A model generated the notes under the pieces. It had not been told where the DNA came from and ran no database searches. It saw only the letters and a program-made list of their open reading frames with translations. A program made the position numbers and the translations under genes. A stretch of 64,000 bases of DNA, from NCBI RefSeq assembly GCF_947496725.1, contig NZ_CANMDS010000003.1, positions 372,001-436,000 on the forward strand. The letters run 5' to 3'. Below are positions 26,585 through 36,500 of this stretch, piece after piece. This stretch comes from an uncultured Dokdonia sp. Lineage in GTDB: Bacteria > Bacteroidota > Bacteroidia > Flavobacteriales > Flavobacteriaceae. Position 1 is the first letter of the stretch; every line of letters begins with the position of its first letter.

Positions 26585-27709
26585 CTAGTTACTACGAGTT
26601 CTTTTAAAGGTAAGTTTTGCAAGGGCATTACGACCGCCAGCATATGCAGTACTATCATTTGCAAATCTAAAACTTAAGAACGGTGCGTCTGAGATTTGTG
26701 ACCAGCTTTCTCCCCCATTTTTTGAGTAAGAAATACCTGTAAACCCTGAAGCTATAAGTTCTTGTCCATTTGAGTTTGGCACATATTGCACACAGCTTTT
26801 GTAACCATCATTTGCTCCAGAGGCTATAACCTGCCATTGTTTACCTCCATCTGTTGTTATCGCAATATTATCATTGTTATCTTGAGCTTGCTCATAATCT
26901 CCTCCATAAATAATACCGTGATTTTCATCATAAAAATCCATTGTATAAGCACCTAGTGTACTTTTACCCTGAGCAACAGGTGTATTATAAATATTCCAGC
27001 TTCTACCCTTATCTCCAGAGTAATAGACACGTGAAGTACCTCCACCAGTAATTATCCAAGTTTTATCGCCTATGGTTTTTATGTTAGTATTACTTGCTGC
27101 AAAAGCACCTTCAGAAGCTATTTGATTTGGTAAAGAGCTACACGCTAGCTTGCCCCAACTTAAACCTCCATCTCTAGTCACTATAATAGATAAACATCCA
27201 TCTAGTGAATCACCTACTGCGATACCTTCATTATCATTCCAAAACGTCATAGCATCATAGAACACATTTTCATTTTGCTCTGTATAAACTAAGGTAACAG
27301 CGTTACTCTCTTTATCATACCTATATAACAATGCAGGATTCTCTATAGACAATATGTAGAAAGCCTTGCTTGTACTTGCTATACTTCTAAAAGAAGGGTT
27401 CTTGCCTAAGAAGTCAATACGCCCTTTATTTGCCACTTCGTATTGTGATGCCACGGCGGCATCTGTAGTCTTTAAATTATTAATGTTTAGTTTATAAATG
27501 CCATAATGCCCGTTACTTCCTGCATACATTACAGCATCTTCTGTAACTTCTACAGCTCTTATACTCGTACTATCTTGGTGTAAAAATTCTATCTCAACGT
27601 TAGAAAAAGGAGTAATAACCTCATTCTCTGTTTTTTGCGTGTTTTTACTCTCTTGTTTACAAGAAAGTGATATAAGTAGTAAAAGTGATAAAATAGATAG
27701 TATTCTCAT
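26585..27709 (-). CDS. Lipoprotein beta-propeller with BNR/YCF48-like repeats
   Basis: A 374-residue lipoprotein: MRILSILSLLLLISLSC (lipidated Cys17; ATG at 27709, preferred to a longer open frame to 27742 because the lipobox needs this start). The rest is a beta-propeller with Asp-box-like turns TRDGGLSWGKL, SGDKGRSWNIYN, TTDGGKQWQVIA and SKNGGESWSQIS, spaced about 50-60 residues apart. Proteins of this kind are annotated as oxidoreductase or YCF48-like; the repeat alone gives no enzyme activity. It is divergent from the RNA methyltransferase gene, 70 nt away. Confidence 0.8.
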   Translation of the reverse strand: MRILSILSLLLLISLSCKQESKNTQKTENEVITPFSNVEIEFLHQDSTSIRAVEVTEDAVMYAGSNGHYGIYKLNINNLKTTDAAVASQYEVANKGRIDFLGKNPSFRSIASTSKAFYILSIENPALLYRYDKESNAVTLVYTEQNENVFYDAMTFWNDNEGIAVGDSLDGCLSIIVTRDGGLSWGKLACSSLPNQIASEGAFAASNTNIKTIGDKTWIITGGGTSRVYYSGDKGRSWNIYNTPVAQGKSTLGAYTMDFYDENHGIIYGGDYEQAQDNNDNIAITTDGGKQWQVIASGANDGYKSCVQYVPNSNGQELIASGFTGISYSKNGGESWSQISDAPFLSFRFANDSTAYAGGRNALAKLTFKRTRSN

Positions 27710-27753
27710 TGTCAAAATTTTAGTAAAAATAGTACTATTCATTCAAGAACCAA

Positions 27754-27761
27754 TACCTTTG
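27754..27761 (+). promoter_or_regulatory. Flavobacterial -7 box for the RsmB-type gene
   Basis: TACCTTTG (TAnnTTTG), 17 nt upstream of the ATG at 27779. Confidence 0.4.
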
Positions 27762-27778
27762 CACCTTCAAAATAAGGT

Positions 27779-28990
27779 ATGAAATTACACAGAAATCTAG
27801 TCTTTGCAGCAGTAGATGCATTGGGAATGATATTTAATGATGGAGAACAAGCAGATAAAGTACTGCGCAAGGTTCTCAAATTTGATAAACGCTGGGGATC
27901 AAGAGATCGCAGTTTTATTGCAGAAACAGTTTATGACATTGTAAGATGGAAACGTTTATACTCTGAGATTGCAGAGGTAAAAGCACCATATAGTAGACCT
28001 AATTTATTTAGGCTATTTGCAGTGTGGGCCACACTACGTGGTATAGAGGTGCCAGATTGGAAACAAATGGAGCCTATCCCTACTCGCCGTATTAAAGGAC
28101 GTTTTGATGAATTATCAAAAATTAGAAAATACAAAGAGTCTATTCCAGACTGGATGGATGAGATGGGTGAAAAAGCCCTCGGAAAAAAATGGGGAGCAGA
28201 GCTAGCAGCACTTAACACGCAAGCTCAGGTTGTATTAAGGGCAAATTCCCTTAAAGCTACGGTAAAAGAAGTGCGCAATACACTTGCAGACCAAGATATA
28301 GATACTAAAATACTTGATAACCACCCAGATGCACTCGAACTTGTAGAGCGTAAAAATGTTTTTACATCTGAAGCGTTTAAAAATGGATTTTTTGAGGTAC
28401 AAGATGCTTCATCTCAAAAGGTTGCTCGTATGCTAGAGGTAGAACCTGGTATGCGTGTGGTAGATGCTTGTGCTGGAGCTGGTGGTAAGACACTTCACCT
28501 TGCTGCTCTTATGGAAAACAAAGGGCAAATAATAGCAATGGATATTTATGCTGGTAAGCTTAAAGAGCTCAAAAGAAGATCTAAGCGTGCAGGAGCACAT
28601 AATATCGAGACAAGAGAAATTACCTCTACTAAAGTCTTTAAAAAGCTATACAACTCTGCAGATCGTGTTCTTATAGATGCACCTTGTACAGGTCTTGGTA
28701 CTATAAAACGTAACCCAGATTTAAAATGGAAATTACAACCAGACTTTGTAGATAAGGTAGTACAGCGTCAAGCAGACTTACTCCAGAGCTACAGCAAGAT
28801 TTTAAAAGAGGGTGGTAAGATGGTGTATGCAACTTGTTCTATTCTTCCTAGAGAAAATCAAGAACAAGTGCAAGCATTTTTGGCTACAGAGCAGGGTCAG
28901 AAATTTCAATTAGAAAAAGAAGAGACAGTAAGCCCAGCAAAATCTGGATATGATGGATTTTATATGGCTTTGCTTTCGCGAAAGCAATAA
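27779..28990 (+). CDS. RsmB/NOP-family RNA (cytosine-5) methyltransferase
   Basis: A 403-residue methyltransferase. SAM-binding motif I is VVDACAGAGGKTLHLA (about residue 223), the catalytic cysteine motifs are DAPCTGLGTI (Cys of motif IV) and YATCSILPRENQEQ (Cys of motif VI). The N-terminal 150 residues are an RsmB-like (NusB-like) helical domain. It makes 5-methylcytosine in rRNA or tRNA; the target is not clear. Its last five codons are built from the interspersed palindrome (ending ALLSRKQ), so the repeat has formed or replaced the C-terminus. The endonuclease gene starts 10 nt after the stop. Confidence 0.88.
   Translation: MKLHRNLVFAAVDALGMIFNDGEQADKVLRKVLKFDKRWGSRDRSFIAETVYDIVRWKRLYSEIAEVKAPYSRPNLFRLFAVWATLRGIEVPDWKQMEPIPTRRIKGRFDELSKIRKYKESIPDWMDEMGEKALGKKWGAELAALNTQAQVVLRANSLKATVKEVRNTLADQDIDTKILDNHPDALELVERKNVFTSEAFKNGFFEVQDASSQKVARMLEVEPGMRVVDACAGAGGKTLHLAALMENKGQIIAMDIYAGKLKELKRRSKRAGAHNIETREITSTKVFKKLYNSADRVLIDAPCTGLGTIKRNPDLKWKLQPDFVDKVVQRQADLLQSYSKILKEGGKMVYATCSILPRENQEQVQAFLATEQGQKFQLEKEETVSPAKSGYDGFYMALLSRKQ
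28971..28986. repeat. Interspersed palindrome, copy 8 (C-terminus of the RsmB-like gene)
   Basis: TGCTTTCGCGAAAGCA, palindromic over 16 bp with TG/CA flanks. It encodes LSRK just before the stop codon. Confidence 0.92.
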
Positions 28991-28999
28991 AAGAAGACT

Positions 29000-30034
29000 A
29001 TGAAAAGATATTCCTCACTTTTACTTTTACTCCTACCCTTTATAAGTATAGCGCAGCAATCGTATTATGATGATACAGCTGTATATCTTACGGGTACAGA
29101 ATTGTTGCAAGAGCTACGGTTAAAACTTTCTGTTTATAATGAAAATTATACTTACGGAGATTTTAGAGATACTACCAAAATTACAGATGCCAATCCTGAG
29201 GATGACTCTGAGGTTTTACTTATTTATGGTTTTAATGATAACGATGGTAACTGTAACACAGATATTACAAGATCAAATGATGAATTTGGTGGTGATAACT
29301 GTGAGTATAATAGAGAGCATACCTTCCCACGTAGCCTAGCAAACCCTGCTATGGGCTCTGCTAGTAATAGTAGTAATGGTATCGTAGCAGATCCCCATAA
29401 CTTACGACCTAGTGATGTGCAACGCAATGGTAACCGAGGCTCAAAAAAGTTTAACGATGGCACAGGAAACTCTGGTGACGTAGGTTCTGGTGACTGGTAT
29501 CCTGGTGATGAGTGGAAAGGTGATGTTGCACGTGCGATGATGTATATGTATGTGCGCTATGGTGAGCAATGTTTACCATCACTTGTGGGACAAGGTCCAT
29601 TACAGGGTGATACACAGATGTTGCAACTATTTTTAGAATGGAATGTAGAAGATCCAGTATCTGACGTAGAGATGCAACGCAATGACCCTCTAGAGACAGA
29701 ATATGGAAGTAGAAACCCTTTTATAGACAACCCTATACTGGCTACAAATATTTGGGGAGGCGAACCTGCTGAGGATTTTTGGGGAGAGCTCTCTGCTCCT
29801 TCTTCTGAGTTCATACAGGCTAGTGTTTTTCCTAACCCAGCAAATACGGTAGTTCAAATTGAAAGCAATCAAGATATTACTTCTTTAAAAATATATAACT
29901 TATTAGGACAAGTTTTATATAATGAGACTACCTCAAACCATATAAGAAATACAACACTAGACGTTTCAAATCTTACATCTGGTATGTATATATTACAAAT
30001 TAATGATGCTTCAAAGAGACTAGTCATAAAGTAG
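29000..30034 (+). CDS. Secreted endonuclease I family nuclease with type IX (type A) sorting domain
   Basis: A 344-residue protein with signal MKRYSSLLLLLLPFISIAQ. The catalytic domain (about 20-250) has the EndA/NucM motif YNREHTFPRSLA with the His and Glu expected of the beta-beta-alpha-metal fold, and DPHNLRPSD downstream. The last 80 residues are a type A sorting domain: VFPNPANTVVQIES, LKIYNLLGQVLYNE and MYILQINDASKRLVIK. It should be exported by the Sec and type IX systems and cut extracellular DNA, perhaps for nutrition. It follows the RsmB gene closely, but a relation in function is not evident. Confidence 0.88.
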   Translation: MKRYSSLLLLLLPFISIAQQSYYDDTAVYLTGTELLQELRLKLSVYNENYTYGDFRDTTKITDANPEDDSEVLLIYGFNDNDGNCNTDITRSNDEFGGDNCEYNREHTFPRSLANPAMGSASNSSNGIVADPHNLRPSDVQRNGNRGSKKFNDGTGNSGDVGSGDWYPGDEWKGDVARAMMYMYVRYGEQCLPSLVGQGPLQGDTQMLQLFLEWNVEDPVSDVEMQRNDPLETEYGSRNPFIDNPILATNIWGGEPAEDFWGELSAPSSEFIQASVFPNPANTVVQIESNQDITSLKIYNLLGQVLYNETTSNHIRNTTLDVSNLTSGMYILQINDASKRLVIK

Positions 30035-30065
30035 TTTACATAACTATATGTAGTTATTTAAAAAC

Positions 30066-30099
30066 AAAAAGGGATAGACCACTAGGTCTATCCCTTTTT
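30066..30099. terminator. Bidirectional terminator between convergent genes
   Basis: Perfect 15-bp stem (AAAAAGGGATAGACC with its complement), loop of four, A and T tracts on either side; serves the endonuclease gene and the large secreted protein gene on the other strand. Confidence 0.9.
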
Positions 30100-30119
30100 G
30101 TTTAAGCTGAAAATTGAAT

Positions 30120-33100
30120 TTACTCAACTAGAATTTTAGCTGTTTTTACAAAATCACCTCTTAAGTCATTTACCTTGATAACATAAATCCCTGAAGAAAG
30201 ACTTGATAAGTCAAGGTTGACACGATATCCGTTTGCATCTTTCGCTATAGGCTTATACTTCAATTGTTGTCCTAATATGTTTGAGAGCCCTATAAATACA
30301 CGGCCTTCAAAATTTGTAGTAAGCAACACATCAAAATTATTATTCTCAAGTTTAGTAACTGTAAGTGCCGTATAGTCTGTACTTAAGTCATCTACCGTAA
30401 GTGTAGATTCCACAGTAGTGGTAGCCGCATTATTAGTGTCATTAGAGTCAGATGCTAGTAGTGTTCTAGCTTCAAACTCATAAGTATTTATTTCACTTAA
30501 GTCTGCTTGTTGTGCAAAAGTGTATGAGATAGACGACCCAGGACCTATTGCAGTATCAATAGTTTCTACAACTGGAGTACCTCCATTAACAGTATACTGT
30601 ACATCAAAATTAATTTGCTCTAATGAACCAAAATTTGACATCTCGATGGTAACATCTTGATTACCTAGCTCTACACCAGACTCTGGTGCTGTGATAGCAA
30701 CTACACCAATATCTGCTGTTTGTAATTGATCTGTGATTACCACCGTATAATCTTGTACTTCTCCAAATGAAAAATCACTACAAGGATTATTTATGTCACC
30801 ATTTTCAGATGTATCAATTGCTTTTGCGCGAAGTCTGTGAGAACCTAGAGCCGCTCCTTCAGGTATAGTAAGTGTAAAGTCTTCTAATACATTTGATGAT
30901 TGAAAAAACTCACCAGCTATAAGCTGTTCTTCTGGTTCAAAACCTCCATTGTCATTAAAATCAATCCAAACAGAAAGCGCTTCAACACCGGCTCCGCCTC
31001 CCCAGTTTTGTCTTGCTCTCAGTGTATATACATTTGACCCTGCAAGATTACTTAATTCTGTACTAAGGTCTGTTCTATCTGCATATCCAGCTGGGCTGCC
31101 GTCTGGCTCAGTATTACAACCATCTGCCCCATCATCTGCACTTATTGTATTAAGAATAAATTGCTTGATACCGTCTACATTACAACCACTTAATGCATTG
31201 GGAAGGCAAACTTGATTCTCAATAGTCGTAGAAAATGCATCATTTGCTACTACTTGATCACCAGTTAAAGCAGTTTCAATCACAAAATCATAAGAACCTA
31301 TGCTAGAAAGATCTGCAGTGGTAGCAAAGGAGAATGAAGCTGTGCTAGCTACAGCTAGAGTCTCAGTATAAGTCTCTACAATAGGAGTACTTCCATTTAT
31401 TGTGTATTGTACCGGGAATCCTGTTTGATCTTGAGAACCAAAGTTTGTAATATCTACAGTTATAGTTTCAACATCTGTTAATCCCGATGCATCTACAGGT
31501 GCTATTAGTGCTGTAACCCCTACATCTGTCTTAAATAAGTGCATTACTTCTTTAATCGCAGAGTCATTAACAGCAGCTTGATCTCCAGATAAGCCAGTCG
31601 TAGCTTCAAGTATATAAGTCTGTCCTTCTGTAGACATATCTGCTGTAGCAGTAAATGTGTAATTTATAGCAGTACCCGGTTCAATAGGCCCAGGGATAAC
31701 TTCATTTGCAATCTCGACAGCGTCTAAGGTTAAGGTAACAGGGATATCACTTTGAGCTACTGTTCCAAAGTTACGTACAGTAACTTCTACAGTTTCTGCA
31801 TTGGTAAGTGCCCCATCTTCTGGTGTTACTATAGAAAGAACACCTAAATCTGTTTCAAAACCAGCAGAAAGATTAAAAGACGCGATGCGTGTATTCCAAA
31901 AATTGTCAGCAGAAAAATATTCTGAAGTATGCCAGAATGTAAAGTTATCTGGATCCATAGTAAGGTGAGAATAATCTCCAAAGCGGTTTGTATTAGATTG
32001 TACTCCTCCACCTTCTACAATGATTTGCTCGGCTGCTGTCATTTCTCCTAGAGTATCACCGTCAAAACGTCCAGTATAACTAATACCTACTTCTAGATCT
32101 GGTCCACCTACATTAAAGGCAAGCCCTATATTACCTTGTGCATCCATAGCACCACTTCCCATAAAACGGCTATTACCATCATCTGGTGCGTAGGTTCCTT
32201 CTTGAAAAATTGACCAAGGCTCTGTGTCGCTATTACGTAACTCTATCCAGCGTATACCAGATGTGGTATTATCACTATTTACATCTACATTAAAAGTGAT
32301 AAGCCAAGAGTTGTGATCTTCAAAAGTTCTATAATTTGCTGCATAAGAAATAATACCACTTAGCATATCAATTTTATTCGTAGTACCTGGTTGATCAAGT
32401 TCTCCAGCTCCAAAAGGTGCAATAAAAGAATCAAAAGGTGCAGTTGGTATTTCTAAAGGTGCAGATACCGTTGAGTTTGCTGAGTTTTCAAAATCTATAT
32501 CTAGCTCCCATACTTTAAGGTGGTCAAAAGCCGCACCCCATCCGTCATCTTGTAAATAAACAATGTAGCCTGGCACATCACCCTGAGGAAATGAAAATCC
32601 TGTTAGATTTGCCGGTTCTGGGCTAAATACTGTATTAGGGTTTGCAATAACACCAGGTAAATTAAAACCTTGTATTGCGGGATTTGCTTCACCAGCAAGT
32701 AATGCATCACGGTCTAATGCGTATGTGGTTGCACCACCCTTGTTTGATGTAAGGTAATAAGCATCTGGCCAGATTGCATAGTGTGGATAATCTGGAAATG
32801 AATCTAGCGGATATTCATATAAGAAATAAGCACCAGTAGGGTCTGGAGTTTCAGATATACCTATAATTAATGCATTATTTGAAGTTTGAAATTGGCTTAC
32901 AAACCATCTATCTGCAAGTTGATCATACATTATAATAGGATCTCCATTATTTGCGCCATTTCCTAAAAATTCTCCTAATGATGTAGGCCCCGCGAGTAGG
33001 TTACCTGTTTTGTCATATATTTTGATAACAATGTTAACACCTTGTACATAGTGATTAGGTCCTACAGCGCCAGATGGATCTGGTGGTGTAGCTTGACCTT

Positions 33101-33416
33101 CAGAAGCATTTGCTCCATCAAAGTTTACTATGGGCGCATAGCTCATATTTTCTCCCATCGTACGCTGCCCTATTGGATCTCCATTAAGCGGTAACGCATT
33201 TTCTGATGCGCCGGGTGACACACCAAAATTATTTTCTACAATATTGAGTTCAGAAAATCCATAACTTGGACTTGAAGAAAGAGTGGGGAAATCTCGTAGG
33301 GGTTCAGTTTTACCTAAATAAGTTCCAGTGCCAACAGTAGAAACAGGTTGTGTTTCTTGTGCAAATACCGACATACTCATTACTAGTAAAGAAATTGCAA
33401 GTAATTTTCTTATCAT
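30120..33416 (-). CDS. Large secreted protein with CARDB-like repeats, GEVED domain and type IX sorting tail
   Basis: A 1098-residue exported protein. Signal MIRKLLAISLLVMSMSVFAQ, then a large N-terminal globular part of about 500 residues that shows no catalytic motif I recognise. From about 520 three CARDB-like beta modules follow (each has 'DVETITVDITNFGSQDQTG'-like strands with P-V-Q-YT-[IV]-NG), interrupted at about 790-890 by a GEVED-like domain (WIDFNDNGGFEPEEQLIAGE and a following FGEVQDYTV). The C-terminal 75 residues form a type A-like sorting domain with LSNILGQQLKYKP and GIYVIKVNDLRGDF. Most likely a surface adhesin or structural protein; a hydrolase activity in the N-terminal half is not excluded. 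Confidence 0.82.
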   Translation of the reverse strand: MIRKLLAISLLVMSMSVFAQETQPVSTVGTGTYLGKTEPLRDFPTLSSSPSYGFSELNIVENNFGVSPGASENALPLNGDPIGQRTMGENMSYAPIVNFDGANASEGQATPPDPSGAVGPNHYVQGVNIVIKIYDKTGNLLAGPTSLGEFLGNGANNGDPIIMYDQLADRWFVSQFQTSNNALIIGISETPDPTGAYFLYEYPLDSFPDYPHYAIWPDAYYLTSNKGGATTYALDRDALLAGEANPAIQGFNLPGVIANPNTVFSPEPANLTGFSFPQGDVPGYIVYLQDDGWGAAFDHLKVWELDIDFENSANSTVSAPLEIPTAPFDSFIAPFGAGELDQPGTTNKIDMLSGIISYAANYRTFEDHNSWLITFNVDVNSDNTTSGIRWIELRNSDTEPWSIFQEGTYAPDDGNSRFMGSGAMDAQGNIGLAFNVGGPDLEVGISYTGRFDGDTLGEMTAAEQIIVEGGGVQSNTNRFGDYSHLTMDPDNFTFWHTSEYFSADNFWNTRIASFNLSAGFETDLGVLSIVTPEDGALTNAETVEVTVRNFGTVAQSDIPVTLTLDAVEIANEVIPGPIEPGTAINYTFTATADMSTEGQTYILEATTGLSGDQAAVNDSAIKEVMHLFKTDVGVTALIAPVDASGLTDVETITVDITNFGSQDQTGFPVQYTINGSTPIVETYTETLAVASTASFSFATTADLSSIGSYDFVIETALTGDQVVANDAFSTTIENQVCLPNALSGCNVDGIKQFILNTISADDGADGCNTEPDGSPAGYADRTDLSTELSNLAGSNVYTLRARQNWGGGAGVEALSVWIDFNDNGGFEPEEQLIAGEFFQSSNVLEDFTLTIPEGAALGSHRLRAKAIDTSENGDINNPCSDFSFGEVQDYTVVITDQLQTADIGVVAITAPESGVELGNQDVTIEMSNFGSLEQINFDVQYTVNGGTPVVETIDTAIGPGSSISYTFAQQADLSEINTYEFEARTLLASDSNDTNNAATTTVESTLTVDDLSTDYTALTVTKLENNNFDVLLTTNFEGRVFIGLSNILGQQLKYKPIAKDANGYRVNLDLSSLSSGIYVIKVNDLRGDFVKTAKILVE

Positions 33417-33588
33417 TTTGGATACATTTTATTGTGAGTCTTTAAGATACAGCTTTAATAATAATTTATTCACATTTGTGGTTAACAACTCATTTAATAA
33501 ACATTTCAATCTCCTTAATTCCTACCATTAACATAAATAAATATTAAGTAATTTTACTTTTTCAAAAACACACAACAAAACCACTCGG

Positions 33589-36500
33589 ATGATCCACTTT
33601 TTTGGTAACCCTCAGAGCACTGTGTATGCGGTGCAAACCACACAAGACTTTACACAAGAAGATATTGCTAAGCTTGTATGGCTTTTTGGCAACTCCCCAC
33701 AAATTGAAGCGTCTACTATTGACGCTTTTTTTATTGGCCCTCGTGCAGCTATGATTACTCCGTGGAGTACTAATGCGGTTGAGATTACTCAAAATATGGG
33801 TATTACGGGTATTGTGAGAATAGAAGAGTTCGCTTTCGCGAAAGCGGAAACAACTTTTGACCCAATGATATCTCAACAGTTTGAATCATTAGACCAAACT
33901 ATTTTTGATATTGAGGTTACACCAGAAGAAATTCTCCCTATAACAGACATTGCCGCATATAATGAAAAAGAAGGGCTATCGCTAAGTGATGAGGAAGTGG
34001 CATATCTAGAAGGTGTAGCTGCCAAAATAGGAAGACCGCTCACAGACTCTGAAGTTTTTGGTTTTAGCCAAGTAAATTCTGAGCACTGTCGCCACAAGAT
34101 TTTTAATGGAACTTTTGTGATAGACGGAGAAGAAATGCCATCTTCACTATTTAAGCTTATTAAAAAGACCTCTGCCGAAAATCCGAATACGATTGTCTCT
34201 GCTTATAAAGATAATGTTGCATTTATAGAAGGGCCTAAGGCTACTCAGTTTGCACCAAATACGGCAGACAAACCAGATTACTACACAGAAAAAGAGTTTG
34301 AATCTGTGATTTCTATTAAAGCTGAGACTCACAACTTCCCTACTACGGTTGAGCCGTTTAATGGTGCTGCTACAGGTTCTGGTGGTGAGATAAGAGATAG
34401 ACTAGCAGGTGGTAAAGGATCTTTACCACTAGCAGGTACAGCTGTGTATATGACGCCGTACTCAAGGCTTGAGCAAGACCGCCCTTGGGAACAGGGTATG
34501 CAAGAAAGAAAGTGGCTTTATCAAAACCCAATAGACCTTCTTATAAAAGCATCAAATGGAGCTTCAGACTTTGGAAATAAATTTGGACAACCACTTATAG
34601 TTGGTTCAGTTCTCACTTTTGAGCATCAAGAAGATGGGCAACGTCTAGGTTATGACAAAGTAATTATGCAAGCCGGAGGTATAGGTTACGGAAAGAAAGA
34701 ACAGGCATTAAAGGATACACCCCAAGATGGTGACAAAATTGTAATACTAGGTGGTGAGAATTATAGAATAGGTATGGGTGGTGCTGCAGTATCAAGTGCA
34801 GATACAGGCGCTCTAGACTCTGGTATTGAACTTAATGCCGTACAACGCTCTAATCCAGAAATGCAAAAGCGTGCTGCAAATGCTGTACGTGGTATGGTGG
34901 AGAGTGATGTAAACCCTATTGTATCTATTCACGATCACGGTGCTGGTGGACACTTAAACTGTCTGTCAGAACTTGTAGAAGATACTGGGGGTCTTATAGA
35001 TTTAGATAAACTTCCTGTAGGTGACCCTACCCTATCTGCAAAAGAGATTATAGGTAATGAGTCTCAAGAGCGTATGGGACTAGTTATAGGAAAGGAAGAC
35101 ATTGATACACTACAACGTATAGCAGACCGTGAGAGATCTCCTATGTATGAAGTAGGTGACGTGACGACAGATCACAGGTTTACATTTAAAAGTGCTACCA
35201 CAGGAAAAAGTCCTATGGATTTACACCTAGATGATATGTTTGGTAGTTCGCCTAAAACAGTAATGACAGATGTTACGGTAGCACGTAATTATAAAGAGCC
35301 TACTTATGAGTTAGGTAAGATACACGATTATTTAGAGCAGGTCTTGCAGCTAGAAGCAGTAGCTTGTAAAGACTGGCTTACTAACAAAGTAGATCGCTGT
35401 GTAGGTGGTAGAGTAGCAAAGCAACAATGTGTTGGACCGTTACAACTTCCTTTAAATAATGTAGGTGTGATGGCTATGGATTTTAAGAGTACAAAGGGTA
35501 TTGCAACCTCTATAGGTCATTCACCAGTATCTGGACTTATAAACCCAGTAGCTGGTAGTAAAAACAGTATCGCAGAGTCACTTACTAATATAGTTTGGGC
35601 ACCACTTACAGATGGATTACAGTCTGTGAGTCTATCTGCAAACTGGATGTGGCCTTGTAAAAATGAAGGAGAAGATGCTAGACTTTACAAAGCTGTAGAA
35701 GCTATATCTGAGATGGCTATTAACCTAGGTATAAACGTACCTACAGGTAAAGACAGTCTCTCTATGAAGCAAAAATATCCAGATGGAGATGTAATTGCTC
35801 CAGGTACCGTTGTGATAAGTGCAGCTGGTAGCTGTAATAATATCAATCAAGTAGTAGAACCAGTACTTCAAAAGGATGGTGGCGCCATTTATTACATCAA
35901 TATGTCTGGTGATAGTCATAAACTAGGTGGTTCTAGTTTTGCACAAGTATGCCATAGCATAGGTAATGAAGCTCCTACTGTTGTAAGTGATGATAACTTT
36001 AAAACAGCTTTTAACACATTACAGGAGTTAATAAAAGATAATAAAATACAAGCAGGACACGATGTAGCTAGTGGTGGTCTTATCACAACACTTCTTGAAC
36101 TTTGCTTTGCAGATACAAATCTTGGTGCAAGTCTTGATCTCACAGAAATAGGAGAACAAGATCTTATAAAATTACTCTTCTCAGAAAATGCTGGTGTTGT
36201 CTTTCAGGCAGATGCTGGTGTAGAAGATATTCTTACAGCAAATAATGTAGCCTTCTTTAAAATAGGAAATGTAACAGATACCGCAGAGCTTGTGATTAAA
36301 AGCAATGGTGTCGAGATGGGTCTTAACGTGAGTTCACTACGTGATACTTGGTTTAAAACTTCATTCTTACTAGATAATAAGCAAACAGCAAGTGGACTTG
36401 CTCAAGATCGTTTTGACAACTATAAAAATCAAGCGCTAGATTATACATTTCCTGCACACTTTACAGGTAAAAAACCAGTACTTGACACAAGTAAACCTAG

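Noticed and set aside
26579-26600. AACTCG/CGAGTT hairpin between convergent genes as a terminator
   Set aside because: Only 6 bp and overlapping coding ends; too weak to call.
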